Shown here: piece by piece, positions 51,045 through 59,931 of the stretch
Layout of the letters: each line of letters opens with the position of its first letter
Numbering within the stretch: position 1 is the first letter of the stretch
Assembly (NCBI RefSeq): GCF_001457815.1
Contig: NZ_LN898220.1
Coordinates: forward strand, 248,001-312,000
From: Vitreoscilla massiliensis
Lineage (GTDB): Bacteria > Pseudomonadota > Gammaproteobacteria > Burkholderiales > Neisseriaceae
Direction of reading: 5' to 3'
DNA: 64,000 nucleotides
Notes under the pieces: generated by a model
The model's input: the letters and a program-made list of their open reading frames with translations, nothing else
Told to the model about the DNA's origin: nothing
The model's database searches: none
Position numbers and translations under genes: made by a program

Positions 51045-52472
51045 TTACATTCCTGCGGATTCTGAGTGGTTTGCAGCGGCATTGAAGCCACCACCTAAGG
51101 TAATTTGGGTATTGACCCAAGCCAAGCGCTGTGCGGTCAAGGCGCTTTGGTACAGCCCTTCGGCTGCCAAGGCATCGTCTTGTTGTTGCCACATGCTCAA
51201 TTTATTGTCCAAACCGGCACGCACGCGTGCGGCTTTGGCATTGCTGGCTTTTTGCAGCAACTGCCATGCGGCCAAACGCTCTTGGCTTTGCTTGGCCGTG
51301 GCTTGGGCATCGGACAAGGCATCGGCGGCTTCACGCAGCGCGGTCAACACGGTTTTGTTGTATTGAGCGGCCTGTAAATCATATTGGGCATGGCTTTGCG
51401 CCAATTGAGCTTTTAAAGCACCGCTGTTGAAGATGGGCAAGGTCACTGCCGGCAAGATGTTCACCACTTTGGCGCCGGTTTCCAATAAATTGCCGATTTC
51501 GATGGATGACAAACCAACCAAGCCAGAGATTTTCACATTCGGATAAAACTCAGCTTTGGCGGCTTTGATATTGGCAGAGGCGGCCTGTAAGGTCTCGCGC
51601 TGGGCGGCGATATCGGGACGCTGTCCCAATAAATCGGCGGTCACATTCGCGGCCGCTACCGTAGGCACGGTTTTCCACATTGTTGGCTGCACATTTCTGA
51701 GCGCATCTGGCGCTTGGCCACTCAAAGCCGCCAATGCGTGTTTGATGGCATCGATTTGGCCGTCGATTTGGGCGATTTGCGCTTGCAATTGGTGTGCACC
51801 CATTTGCAAGGGATAGACGTCGCTGCCGGCCAATAAGCCAGCGTGTTCACGGTTGAGCATCAGACCGGCAGCATTTTTTTGTACCGCGATGCGGCGTTGT
51901 AACACTTGTTGTTGGCGCAGCAGATTTTGCCACTGCACATATTGGGTCAACACCGCTTGCGCCAACATCAAACGGGTTTGTTCTAATTCGTATTGCAAGG
52001 CGTTTTGTTGGCCTATGGCTGCCGCCATTTGCGCCCGGTGTTTGCCCCAGAAATCAAATTCCCATGCGCCTTTAAGCGACAAATCGAAGCTGTTCATGTA
52101 TTGGCCGCCAAACAAACCGGCGTACATGCCGTATTCAGAGAAGCGTTGGCGGTTGTATGTGGCATCGGCTTCGATGTGCGGGCCGGTTTGTGAACGCGCC
52201 AAACCATATTGCGCCGCAGCGCCATCGATGCGCGCCCGCGTGGCCGCCAAATCTGGCGCGTCTTGCAAGGTTTGCGCCATCAATTGATTGAGTACAGGAT
52301 CGTTTAATTGTTGCCAAAATTCGGTTTGCGTGTGTGGCAACTGGCCGTGTGACAATTGCAAACTGGTCGCGTCTATGGCGTGGGCCAACGGTTTTTGTTG
52401 CCCCATCGGCGCACAAGCGCTGAGCAAGGCCGCCACAGCCAAGGCCATCCAGATTTTTTGTGTGTGATGCAT
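51045..52472 (-). CDS. NodT/TolC-family outer membrane efflux lipoprotein
   Basis: 475 residues from MHHTQKIWMALAVAALLSAC. The signal peptide ends in the lipobox LSAC. Two outer-membrane efflux protein repeats have long coiled coils and LLGQRPDIAAQRETLQAASANIKAAKAEFYPNV, the hallmark of NodT-type channels. It completes a tripartite pump with EmrA and EmrB. Two DUS copies (51366-51378 and near 51589) lie inside the gene. No regulator gene is adjacent. Confidence 0.9.
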   Translation of the reverse strand: MHHTQKIWMALAVAALLSACAPMGQQKPLAHAIDATSLQLSHGQLPHTQTEFWQQLNDPVLNQLMAQTLQDAPDLAATRARIDGAAAQYGLARSQTGPHIEADATYNRQRFSEYGMYAGLFGGQYMNSFDLSLKGAWEFDFWGKHRAQMAAAIGQQNALQYELEQTRLMLAQAVLTQYVQWQNLLRQQQVLQRRIAVQKNAAGLMLNREHAGLLAGSDVYPLQMGAHQLQAQIAQIDGQIDAIKHALAALSGQAPDALRNVQPTMWKTVPTVAAANVTADLLGQRPDIAAQRETLQAASANIKAAKAEFYPNVKISGLVGLSSIEIGNLLETGAKVVNILPAVTLPIFNSGALKAQLAQSHAQYDLQAAQYNKTVLTALREAADALSDAQATAKQSQERLAAWQLLQKASNAKAARVRAGLDNKLSMWQQQDDALAAEGLYQSALTAQRLAWVNTQITLGGGFNAAANHSESAGM

Positions 52473-52673
52473 GTATGACACCTTTTGGTTTTTATCGCGG
52501 CAAGGAATATACAAACACGATTGTATGGAATAAAGTAATGAAAAAGACTGCAAAATTCCGAGCCAAACTCGAACACTACTCTAGCTCAATCAAATTGCCA
52601 ATAGGATGTAAATCATTTTGTGAATATTTGTTAGACAGTTGATTCTATTTGCGTAATATGTCCTCGCGCAAAA

Positions 52674-52698
52674 ATGCGGCCTGTTTTACAGGCCGCAT
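52674..52698. repeat. Inverted DUS pair, variant flanks
   Basis: ATGCGGCCTGT and ACAGGCCGCAT share the central TT. It begins with AT rather than AA, a variant also seen at 56514. Located between metY and the efflux operon. Confidence 0.65.
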
Positions 52699-52729
52699 CT
52701 GCATACCATACGAGGCAAAACCCTGATTT

Positions 52730-54001
52730 TTATACCGCTGCCAAGGCTTGGGTCAAATCCGCTAACAAATCATCGATGTGCTCTATGCCCACACTCAAGC
52801 GCACCATGTCGGCGCTGACGCCAGCAGATTTGAGCTCGGCATCATTCAATTGGCGGTGGGTTGTTGTAGCGGGGTGACAGGCCAGCGACTTGGCATCGCC
52901 AATATTGACCAAACGGGTAAACAATTGCAGTGCATCAATAAAGCGGGCACCGGCTTCGCGGCCGCCTTTGATGCCAAAGCTGAGCAAGCCTGACGCTTTG
53001 CCACCAAAATCACGGTCTATGATGGCTTTATATGGGCTGTTATCCAAACCTGGGTAATTCACCCACTCCACTTTGGCATGACTTTGTAAGAATTGCGCCA
53101 CTTTCACCGCGTTGTCGCAATGGCGTTCCATGCGCAGCGCCAAGGTTTCCAAGCCTTGCAAAATCAAGAAGGTGTTCATCGGGCTGATGGCCGCGCCCAT
53201 ATTGCGCAGTGGCACCACACGTGCGCGTGCGATAAACGCCGCTGCACCAAAATGCTCAGAATAATTGACGCCATGGTAAGACGCATCTGGCGTGGTCAAT
53301 TGTGGGAAACGCTCGGCATGAGCGGCCCAATCAAACTTGCCGCCATCAATGATGGCACCGCCGATGCTGTTGCCATGGCCGCCGATGTATTTGGTCAGCG
53401 ATTCCACCACGATGTCGGCACCGAGTTTCAAGGCTGGGCACAACAGCGGTGTGGCAACGGTATTGTCCACCACCAATGGCAAGCCTTGCGCATGTGCGGC
53501 ATCGGCAAACGCCGGAATGTCGACCACATTGATCGCTGGATTGCCTATGCTCTCGCAATACACCAATTTGGTTTTGGCATCAACGAGCGCGGCGATGTCT
53601 TCAGGCCGATTCGGGTCGACAAAACGCACTTCCACGCCTTGGTGTGGCAAGGTGTGGGCAAACAAATTGTAAGTACCGCCGTACAAGGTTTTGGTGGCGA
53701 TGATGTTGTCACCAGCGCTGACCAAAGTCTGTACCGCATAGGTAATCGCTGCCATGCCCGAAGCCACGCACAAAGCGGCAATGCCGCCTTCCAATTCGGC
53801 CAAGCGCGCTTCCAATACCGCCGTGGTCGGGTTCATGATGCGGGTGTAAATATTGCCCGCCACTTCCAAATTGAACAAATCGGCACCGTGTTGGGTATTG
53901 TCAAAAGCGTAGCTGGTGGTTTGGTAAATCGGCACCGCCACGGCTTTGGTGGTTGGGTCGATTTGGTAACCGGCATGTAAGGCTATGGTTTCAGGACGCA
54001 T
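52730..54001 (-). CDS. metY: O-acetylhomoserine aminocarboxypropyltransferase
   Basis: 423 residues of the Cys/Met metabolism PLP family. RIMNPTTAVLEARLAELEGG, YCESIGNPAINV, DNTVATPLL and the PLP lysine in SLTKYIGGHGNSIGG (K204) are present. It makes homocysteine from O-acetylhomoserine and sulfide. GGAGAG precedes the start. It is a single-gene unit; a Fur-box-like stretch lies upstream. Confidence 0.93.
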   Translation of the reverse strand: MRPETIALHAGYQIDPTTKAVAVPIYQTTSYAFDNTQHGADLFNLEVAGNIYTRIMNPTTAVLEARLAELEGGIAALCVASGMAAITYAVQTLVSAGDNIIATKTLYGGTYNLFAHTLPHQGVEVRFVDPNRPEDIAALVDAKTKLVYCESIGNPAINVVDIPAFADAAHAQGLPLVVDNTVATPLLCPALKLGADIVVESLTKYIGGHGNSIGGAIIDGGKFDWAAHAERFPQLTTPDASYHGVNYSEHFGAAAFIARARVVPLRNMGAAISPMNTFLILQGLETLALRMERHCDNAVKVAQFLQSHAKVEWVNYPGLDNSPYKAIIDRDFGGKASGLLSFGIKGGREAGARFIDALQLFTRLVNIGDAKSLACHPATTTHRQLNDAELKSAGVSADMVRLSVGIEHIDDLLADLTQALAAV

Positions 54002-54015
54002 TCAGTTCTCTCCGT

Positions 54016-54034
54016 TTTCATCATTATCATTGAC
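54016..54034 (-). promoter_or_regulatory. Fur-box-like stretch upstream of metY
   Basis: On the minus strand AATGATAATGATGAAAA matches two of three GATAAT-type hexamers of a Fur box, 15-33 bases before the metY start. Low confidence because AT-rich sequence gives such matches by chance. Confidence 0.3.
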
Positions 54035-54276
54035 ACAAGTTACCACCATACCGATTCTGAAAAATTGCTGCAATAACAAAAGATTCTAAGCTCAGAAGAT
54101 TTGGATGTCATGGCGAATGTTTGCACGGTTTGTGTCATCTTGCCTGAATTTACCCAACTACTGTGGACACGCTGACTCAGCCCAACACCAATGGCACTTA
54201 TTCGCAATCAAAACAAACACCTGTACCCATCACATAACAAAACACAACACGAATTGCAAAAACTTCACAAAAAAAT

Positions 54277-54306
54277 GTGCCGCAAAAACATTTATTTATG
54301 CGGCAC
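54277..54306. other. Hairpin in the metY-kup intergenic region
   Basis: 8-bp stem GTGCCGCA / TGCGGCAC with a 14-base A/T loop. The 529-base interval 54002-54530 otherwise holds the Fur-like stretch, a single DUS and a possible small ORF. Confidence 0.35.
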
Positions 54307-54354
54307 TGCAACAAAAGCAGTGCGATTTTGATAAAAAAGGAATACGATTGCTGC

Positions 54355-54368
54355 TTTACAGGCCGCTT
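54355..54368. repeat. Single DUS
   Basis: TTTACAGGCCGCTT without a full inverted partner, upstream of kup. Confidence 0.7.
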
Positions 54369-54384
54369 ACGGCCCGAAACCGAC

Positions 54385-54513
54385 ATGAATGTGTATTATT
54401 ATCAAACAGATAGCATGAAATACGCGCTACACATGGCTGGCAACAGCCCGTCTTGCGCAGCCTGTCAGTTTCAAACCGCATGTGAATTTTCTTGCAGACC
54501 GTCTGCATCTTAA
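54385..54513 (+). CDS. Possible small Cys-containing ORF upstream of kup
   Basis: 42 codons (or 32 from 54415) ending in SPSCAACQFQTACEFSC, a C-x2-C-x6-C-x3-C arrangement that could bind a metal or cluster. It ends 17 bases before the kup start. No Shine-Dalgarno is visible, so coding status is doubtful. Confidence 0.22.
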   Translation: MNVYYYQTDSMKYALHMAGNSPSCAACQFQTACEFSCRPSAS

Positions 54514-54530
54514 AGGTGAACTTCTTCATC

Positions 54531-56387
54531 ATGAACTCCGCAAAACTTCCTGCCACGACCTTAGCCGCCCTCGGCATCGTCTATGGCGACATCGGCACCA
54601 GCGTCCTCTATACCTTAAAAGAGTGTTTCGCGGCAGCCCACATCGAACTCAATGCCATGAATGTGATGGGCTTTGTGTCCTTAATTTTCTGGTCCATCAT
54701 CTTGGTGGTCACGCTCAAGTATGTGCTCATCGTCTTGCGCGCCGACAATCACGGCGAAGGCGGCATCATGGTGTTGATGCAATTGGCCAAACAGTATTTG
54801 ACGGGCAAACCCATCGCCTTGGTGTTGTTCATGGGCTTGCTCGGCGCTGCCTTGTTCTATGGCGATGCGATGATTACGCCGGCAATTTCCTTGCTGTCGG
54901 CGTCTGAAGGTTTGACGGTGATTAATCCGAATTGGCAAGCGGCGGTATTGCCGTTGGCGATGAGCATATTGGTCGTGTTGTTTGCGATACAGCGCTTTGG
55001 CAGCCAAAAAATTGGCGTGGTGTTTGGCCCCATCATGTTGCTGTGGTTTGCCACTTTGGCGGTATTGGGCATACGCGGCATCTTGCTTCACCCTGCCATC
55101 TTGTACAGCTTGAATCCTTATTACGCCTTGGTCTTTATTGCCCATCACGGCTTTGCCGGCTGGATAGGCTTGGGCGCGGTGGTATTGGCCTTGACTGGCG
55201 CCGAAGCCTTGTATGCCGACATGGGCCATTTTGGCCGCAAACCGATACAAATCGCGTGGTTTGGCTTGGTATTGCCGAGTTTGGTGTTGAATTACATGGG
55301 TCAAGGCGGCTTGCTGTTGGCCGAGCCTAGCAGCTTGGTGAATCCGTTTTTCATGTTATCTCCAGAATGGGGGCGCTGGCCTTTGTTATTGCTGGCCGCA
55401 TTTGCCACCATCATCGCCAGCCAAGCAGTGATTTCCGGCGCATTCTCAGTCACCCGCCAAGCGATACAATTGGGCTTTAGCCCACGCTTGAGCGTCATCC
55501 ACACCAGCAGCCACGAGCAAGGCCAAATCTATTTGCCCATTGTGAACTGGTTATTATTGGCCGCGGTAGCGGCGGTAATGCTCGGCTTCAAATCATCCGA
55601 ACACTTGGCCGCGGCTTACGGTATCGCCGTTACCGGCACCATGTTGATGACTTCTTGTTTGCTCTATATTGTGATGCGCCGCCATTGGCATTGGCCCAAA
55701 GCGGTGGCGATTGCCTTTACCACCACCTTCCTGTGCTTCGACGCGGTATTCTTCAGCGCCAACTTGCTCAAGCTCACCCACGGTGGTTGGTTGCCGTGCG
55801 TGGTGGCCGCGACTTTGGTGTTTATTTTTGCCACTTGGTACCAAGGCCAACAAGTGTTGGCGCAGAAAAACCTCGAGGCCAGCGTGCCTTTGGATGGCTT
55901 GATTGAAGGCTTAAACCACGGCATGCCGCACCAAGTCGATGGCATCGCCATTTACATGGTGCGTGAATTGGACATGGCACCGAAAGCCTTGCTGCACAAT
56001 TTGAAACACAACCAAGTCTTGCATGAGCACAATATTTTGCTCAACATCGTTACCGACAATCGGCCGTATGTTGAACGCGAGCAGCGCTTGCAGTTCAAGC
56101 GCTTGAACGAGCAATTCAGCCAAATGACGGTGCATTACGGCTTTAAGCAAACGCCGGATTTGCTCAAGGTGATGGAATACGCGCAAGAACACGGCTATGA
56201 ATTGGAATTGATGCGCACCTCGTTCTTCCTTGCCAGCGACAGCTTGGCCTTGGCGCCACAAGGCAAAATGGGCCGCTTCCGCACCCGCTTGTTTATTTGG
56301 CTGGCGCGCAACCAAACCCAAATCACCGACTATTGCCACATCCCGCACAACCGCGTGGTGTCTTTGGGCGGTCAAATCATGTTGTAA
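54531..56387 (+). CDS. kup: Low-affinity potassium transporter Kup
   Basis: 618 residues. Twelve or so membrane segments fill the first 430 residues, with LGIVYGDIGTSVLYTLKECF, the Kup signature, at the start and ALFYGDAMITPAISLLSASEG and GAEALYADMGHFGR after it. A cytoplasmic C-terminal domain follows. K+/H+ symport is the known role. The start at 54531 matches the family; AAGGTGA lies at slightly long spacing upstream. Ends next to three successive DUS pairs. Confidence 0.95.
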   Translation: MNSAKLPATTLAALGIVYGDIGTSVLYTLKECFAAAHIELNAMNVMGFVSLIFWSIILVVTLKYVLIVLRADNHGEGGIMVLMQLAKQYLTGKPIALVLFMGLLGAALFYGDAMITPAISLLSASEGLTVINPNWQAAVLPLAMSILVVLFAIQRFGSQKIGVVFGPIMLLWFATLAVLGIRGILLHPAILYSLNPYYALVFIAHHGFAGWIGLGAVVLALTGAEALYADMGHFGRKPIQIAWFGLVLPSLVLNYMGQGGLLLAEPSSLVNPFFMLSPEWGRWPLLLLAAFATIIASQAVISGAFSVTRQAIQLGFSPRLSVIHTSSHEQGQIYLPIVNWLLLAAVAAVMLGFKSSEHLAAAYGIAVTGTMLMTSCLLYIVMRRHWHWPKAVAIAFTTTFLCFDAVFFSANLLKLTHGGWLPCVVAATLVFIFATWYQGQQVLAQKNLEASVPLDGLIEGLNHGMPHQVDGIAIYMVRELDMAPKALLHNLKHNQVLHEHNILLNIVTDNRPYVEREQRLQFKRLNEQFSQMTVHYGFKQTPDLLKVMEYAQEHGYELELMRTSFFLASDSLALAPQGKMGRFRTRLFIWLARNQTQITDYCHIPHNRVVSLGGQIML

Positions 56388-56405
56388 GTCCGTGTGCATG
56401 TATTC

Positions 56406-56435
56406 AAACGGCCTGTAAATGTTTACAGGCCGTTT
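56406..56435 (+). terminator. Inverted DUS-variant terminator after kup
   Basis: AAACGGCCTGTAAA and TTTACAGGCCGTTT around TG, then TTTT. The variant has AAC in place of AGC. First of three inverted pairs in the 383-base interval 56388-56770, which holds no gene. Confidence 0.75.
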
Positions 56436-56513
56436 TTCTGTCCATACCTACACATCATCTGTGACACAAACACAGCATGATATGGTTGATATGCATTACT
56501 TTTCACATCAAGT

Positions 56514-56545
56514 CATGCGGCCTGTAAACCCTTACAGGCCGCATG
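56514..56545. repeat. Inverted DUS pair, CATGCGG variant
   Basis: CATGCGGCCTGTAA and TTACAGGCCGCATG around ACCC. Second inverted pair of the kup-TonB receptor interval. Confidence 0.7.
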
Positions 56546-56714
56546 TGCAAGGTTAAGGACTGATATTCAATAAGCACTTTAAAGCGACTAATGCGTGTGC
56601 ACAGTCACCTGTCCCAAGCTTTGACGGTATCCTCGCAAAATCCTAAATAAACAGACAGCAAGGGAGCGATAAGACCTTGCTACACCCATCGCAGCGCAAT
56701 AATCGAATCTAAAA

Positions 56715-56744
56715 AAGCGGCCTGTAACTGTTTACAGGCCGCTT
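56715..56744. terminator. Inverted DUS terminator after the TonB receptor
   Basis: AAGCGGCCTGTAA and TTACAGGCCGCTT around CTGT, with an A-tract that becomes a T-run on the minus strand, 27 bases past the receptor stop. Confidence 0.78.
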
Positions 56745-56770
56745 ATCTGTACCATCACATTTAGAATGTA

Positions 56771-58945
56771 TTAAAACTTGGCAGTTAAACCCACAAAGAA
56801 GGCGCGGCCTTCGATAGAGTGGTAATCGACCGCATCGTCACTTTTCTCAGGTTGTTTGTTAAACAGATTGCTGACACCGGCACGCACGGTGAAATTGTCG
56901 GCGATGTCGTAATTGGCATTCATGCCAAACGTCCAATATGCCTCTAACACATCGGGATTATCCGACACTTGCGTGGTGTATTGCGAGCCCACATAGCGCG
57001 CATTCACGCCCAAATGCAAACGCTCCATCGGTGTCCACAACAAATCGGTGTTGTAGGCAAATTTCGGCGTATCGATTAAGGCTGCGCCTGTGTCTTCGTT
57101 TTTAGAAGCGATGAAGTAAGTCGCGTTGTGGCGCCAAGTCCAATCGTCGTTGATGAACCAAGTGAGCGAGCCTTCCAAACCGCGCACTTTGGCTTTTTCA
57201 GCATTGGTCGGTGCGGTATACCAAATACCATATGGATAACGGCTTTGGTATTGTGGGTCGATGTCGCTGCTGGCGGTGTGTTTCACCGCTTGACTCAAAA
57301 TCTTGTTTTTGAAATCGGTGTGGAAGTAAGTCAAACCACCGTTCAGGCTTGGATTTTGGAAATTAAAGCCAAACTCGTAATTGGTCGATTCTTCTGGTTT
57401 CAAATCGGGATTGCCAGTGGCATAACAGTTCACATAACCGGTGAGCGCATTGGAGCTGCGGAACCCACCCGGATTGGTAATCGGGTCATAGCGGCCAAAA
57501 GTCGAATTACAGCCATTGCCGCGTGATCCTGTGGCAAAAGCCGGTGCGGTTTGCACCAAATCTGGGGCGCGGAAACCTTTGGATACACCGCCTTTGAATG
57601 TCCATGCGTCGGTCAAATTGTACACACCGTAAGCACGCGGCGAGAATTGGGTGCCATAGCGCTCGTCATCGTCCAAACGACCGCCCAAAGTTAAGGTGAA
57701 TTTGTCGGTCAATTTCAAGCTGTCTTCTAAGAATAAGGCCCAAGACTTACCTTCCACGGTGATGTTGCCAGTGTGGTCGGTGCCATCAATGGATGGCGCG
57801 CCATTGGAATTGATGCCCAAGGTGCGGCTGTTGGACAATTCTTCTTTTTTCCACTGTCCGCCAACGGTCAAATTGTGTTCCACACCCAATTGGAATGGGA
57901 TATTGACCTTGCCATCGACGACGGTTTGCGAGTTTTGCTGATTGGTCGGCGCCAACACACCATTCACCTCGGTCATGGCATTCGGTTTTTCAAACTCATT
58001 GCGGTACACGCTTAACTTACTGCTGCCCCAGTCATACTCGCCGTCCCAAGACAGACCATAACGACGGGTCACGGTGGTGTCTTCTTCGCCATCGTCGCCC
58101 AACCAAAATTCGCTCTTGTCCGCCCCCTCTTTAAAGCTCGGGTTGGTGTTGATTTGCTTGCCATACGTGCCAAACAATTCCAAGGTATGGCCATCGACCA
58201 CTTCCCAAGCCAGTTTACCGTCGATGTTTTGGTTTTTAATCCCGGTGGTGGAATCGGCAAAATCGTCCGTGTCCAAGCCCTTATCGGCATCGCGTTGGGT
58301 TTGACTCACGGTCACACGTGCACCTAAGTTGTCTAAAATAGGCCCTGCAAGCGTGGCGCTGGTTTGAATGGTGTCGCCCGCTTTGCTGTCGGATGGCAAT
58401 TTGTAATTGATGGTGGCCGAGCCCGTCCACTCATCTGGAATTTTTTTGGTGATGATGTTGATAACGCCGCCCATGGCATCAGAGCCGTACAGCGATGACA
58501 TCGGCCCTTTCACCACTTCGATGCGCTGAATCGCTTCGGGGCTGATCCAATCCAAATCTTGGCGCGCCAAATCGGTGCGGTAAGACACACGCGACGAGTT
58601 GCCGATGCGACGGCCATCAATCAAAATCAATGAATACTCGCTAGGCAAACCGCGCATTTTGATTTTGCCCGCCTCCGCATTTAAGCCCATGCCACCGCTG
58701 ACACCGGGCTGTTTGCTGATCAGTTCCCCGATAGACGTGACCGGCTCGCGTTTGATTTCGGCCTCATGGATAACCGCCACACTCGCCGGCGCATTTTTCA
58801 ACTGAGTGCCCGAACCGCTGGCGGTCACCACAATTTCTTCCAACTCGGTATCGGCTTCAGCCGCCACGGTTTCAGCCCCAACAGGTACAGAGAAAGCCGC
58901 CACAATGGCCAGTGATAAGCTTGAGTGAAAAAAGCGCGTTCGCAT
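56771..58945 (-). CDS. TonB-dependent outer membrane receptor (siderophore type)
   Basis: 724 residues. A signal peptide (about 1-24) is followed by a TonB box region (EEIVVTASG), a plug domain with LISKQPGVSG, IRIEVVKG-like QRIEVVKGPMSSLYGSDAMGGVINII and a 22-strand barrel ending in F (VGLTAKF). The pattern LKPEESTNYEFGF is typical for FepA/enterobactin-type receptors. A Fur box upstream supports iron control. No permease genes adjoin it, so the ligand cannot be assigned. Confidence 0.92.
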   Translation of the reverse strand: MRTRFFHSSLSLAIVAAFSVPVGAETVAAEADTELEEIVVTASGSGTQLKNAPASVAVIHEAEIKREPVTSIGELISKQPGVSGGMGLNAEAGKIKMRGLPSEYSLILIDGRRIGNSSRVSYRTDLARQDLDWISPEAIQRIEVVKGPMSSLYGSDAMGGVINIITKKIPDEWTGSATINYKLPSDSKAGDTIQTSATLAGPILDNLGARVTVSQTQRDADKGLDTDDFADSTTGIKNQNIDGKLAWEVVDGHTLELFGTYGKQINTNPSFKEGADKSEFWLGDDGEEDTTVTRRYGLSWDGEYDWGSSKLSVYRNEFEKPNAMTEVNGVLAPTNQQNSQTVVDGKVNIPFQLGVEHNLTVGGQWKKEELSNSRTLGINSNGAPSIDGTDHTGNITVEGKSWALFLEDSLKLTDKFTLTLGGRLDDDERYGTQFSPRAYGVYNLTDAWTFKGGVSKGFRAPDLVQTAPAFATGSRGNGCNSTFGRYDPITNPGGFRSSNALTGYVNCYATGNPDLKPEESTNYEFGFNFQNPSLNGGLTYFHTDFKNKILSQAVKHTASSDIDPQYQSRYPYGIWYTAPTNAEKAKVRGLEGSLTWFINDDWTWRHNATYFIASKNEDTGAALIDTPKFAYNTDLLWTPMERLHLGVNARYVGSQYTTQVSDNPDVLEAYWTFGMNANYDIADNFTVRAGVSNLFNKQPEKSDDAVDYHSIEGRAFFVGLTAKF

Positions 58946-59016
58946 GACTAATTACCCCTTTTAGTTAACTATTAAGAAACAAAATATCCAACACCGTAAA
59001 ATTTCGTTCGGATTAT

Positions 59017-59043
59017 AATTGATATTCACTATCAATATCAATT
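59017..59043 (-). promoter_or_regulatory. Fur box upstream of the TonB receptor
   Basis: Perfect 10-bp inverted repeat AATTGATATT and AATATCAATT separated by 7 bases, about 70-100 bases before the receptor start. It matches the Fur consensus of GATAAT-type hexamers. The rest of the 58946-59266 interval is AT-rich with one DUS-like pair. Confidence 0.7.
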
Positions 59044-59203
59044 ACAAAATAATTTAACACCAGCAATCTGCCGAAAAAATAGGGCAAATAGCAGCAATAT
59101 CGGGATTTATTACAAATTTGGAATGTATTTAGGCTCTATCTATAGAAAATAGAAAGAAAATAGAAATTGATGGATTTTTCTAATTATTAACCAATAATAA
59201 AAA

Positions 59204-59231
59204 ATCGGCCTGTCATGATTTACAGGCCGAT
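59204..59231. repeat. Degenerate inverted DUS pair after tehB
   Basis: ATCGGCCTGT and ACAGGCCGAT around a 7-base loop, 36 bases past the tehB stop. The AT arm replaces the normal AAGC. Confidence 0.55.
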
Positions 59232-59266
59232 GGTGTGGGCATTGCTACCCCCGAATTCAGCAAAAC

Positions 59267-59866
59267 TTAAGCGCGTTTTTGTGCCCACAGGGTGGCAAAC
59301 TTCATGCGAATGGGGTTACCGTTGGCATCGGTACGGTGCAAAGAGCCCTCTTCTTCATTGTATTTGACGATGTTCCAATCGGCGTACAACTCAGGCAATT
59401 GTTGCGATTTGAAGAAGAATTGGAACGATGGCGGTACAGCCACACCATCGGTTTCCAAGGCGCTGACGATGAGATTCCAGCCGCCAACGGCGGTTTGCGC
59501 TTGCATATTGGCGATGACGGCTGGGATGCGTTCTGCCTGTAAAAATTGCATCACCACCGTCGACACGATGACATCGTAAGTCGATTGCACCACCGCACGG
59601 TTGATGTCGTAGACATCGGTTTCGATGTTGTTCATGTTTTCCGCGGCAATGATGTCATTCAAGGTAGCGATGCTGCTTTCATCGGCATCACAAGCATGCA
59701 CATCAAAACCATGTTTGGCCAAATACAAGGCATTGCGACCGCGACCGCAGCCCAAATCCAAGGCATGGCCGTGATTTAAATGACCGGCTTCCATCCATGC
59801 CACCACTTCAGAATGGGTGGCAGACAAGCCATATTGTTGTTTGAAATAGTCGGGATTAATGCTCAT
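59267..59866 (-). CDS. tehB: TehB-type SAM methyltransferase
   Basis: 199 residues. ALDLGCGRGRNALYLAKHGFDVHACD is the SAM site and VSTVVMQFL, FKSQQLPELYADW are TehB-specific. E. coli TehB methylates tellurite; normal metabolic substrates are unknown. Length agrees with stand-alone TehB without the N-terminal domain of some homologues. Single-gene unit. Confidence 0.88.
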   Translation of the reverse strand: MSINPDYFKQQYGLSATHSEVVAWMEAGHLNHGHALDLGCGRGRNALYLAKHGFDVHACDADESSIATLNDIIAAENMNNIETDVYDINRAVVQSTYDVIVSTVVMQFLQAERIPAVIANMQAQTAVGGWNLIVSALETDGVAVPPSFQFFFKSQQLPELYADWNIVKYNEEEGSLHRTDANGNPIRMKFATLWAQKRA

Positions 59867-59912
59867 TAACCGATAAACTCCGTCTTAAAAAGGCACATCA
59901 TGCCACAATGGC

Positions 59913-59925
59913 TTACAGGCCGCTT
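59913..59925. repeat. Single DUS between dusA and tehB
   Basis: TTACAGGCCGCTT just past the dusA stop, without a clear partner. Confidence 0.65.
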
Positions 59926-59931
59926 GATTAC

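Noticed and set aside
53093..53980. Plus-strand ORF of 295 codons opposite metY
   Set aside because: Antisense shadow, His/Arg-rich, no motif.
54277..54306. Riboswitch before kup
   Set aside because: Only one simple hairpin and no recognisable riboswitch core such as ydaO; insufficient structure.
1803..56744. CRISPR array from the recurring GCGGCCTGTAAA words
   Set aside because: Spacing is irregular (kilobases), copies are inverted pairs at gene ends or lie within genes, and there are no cas genes; DUS explains them.
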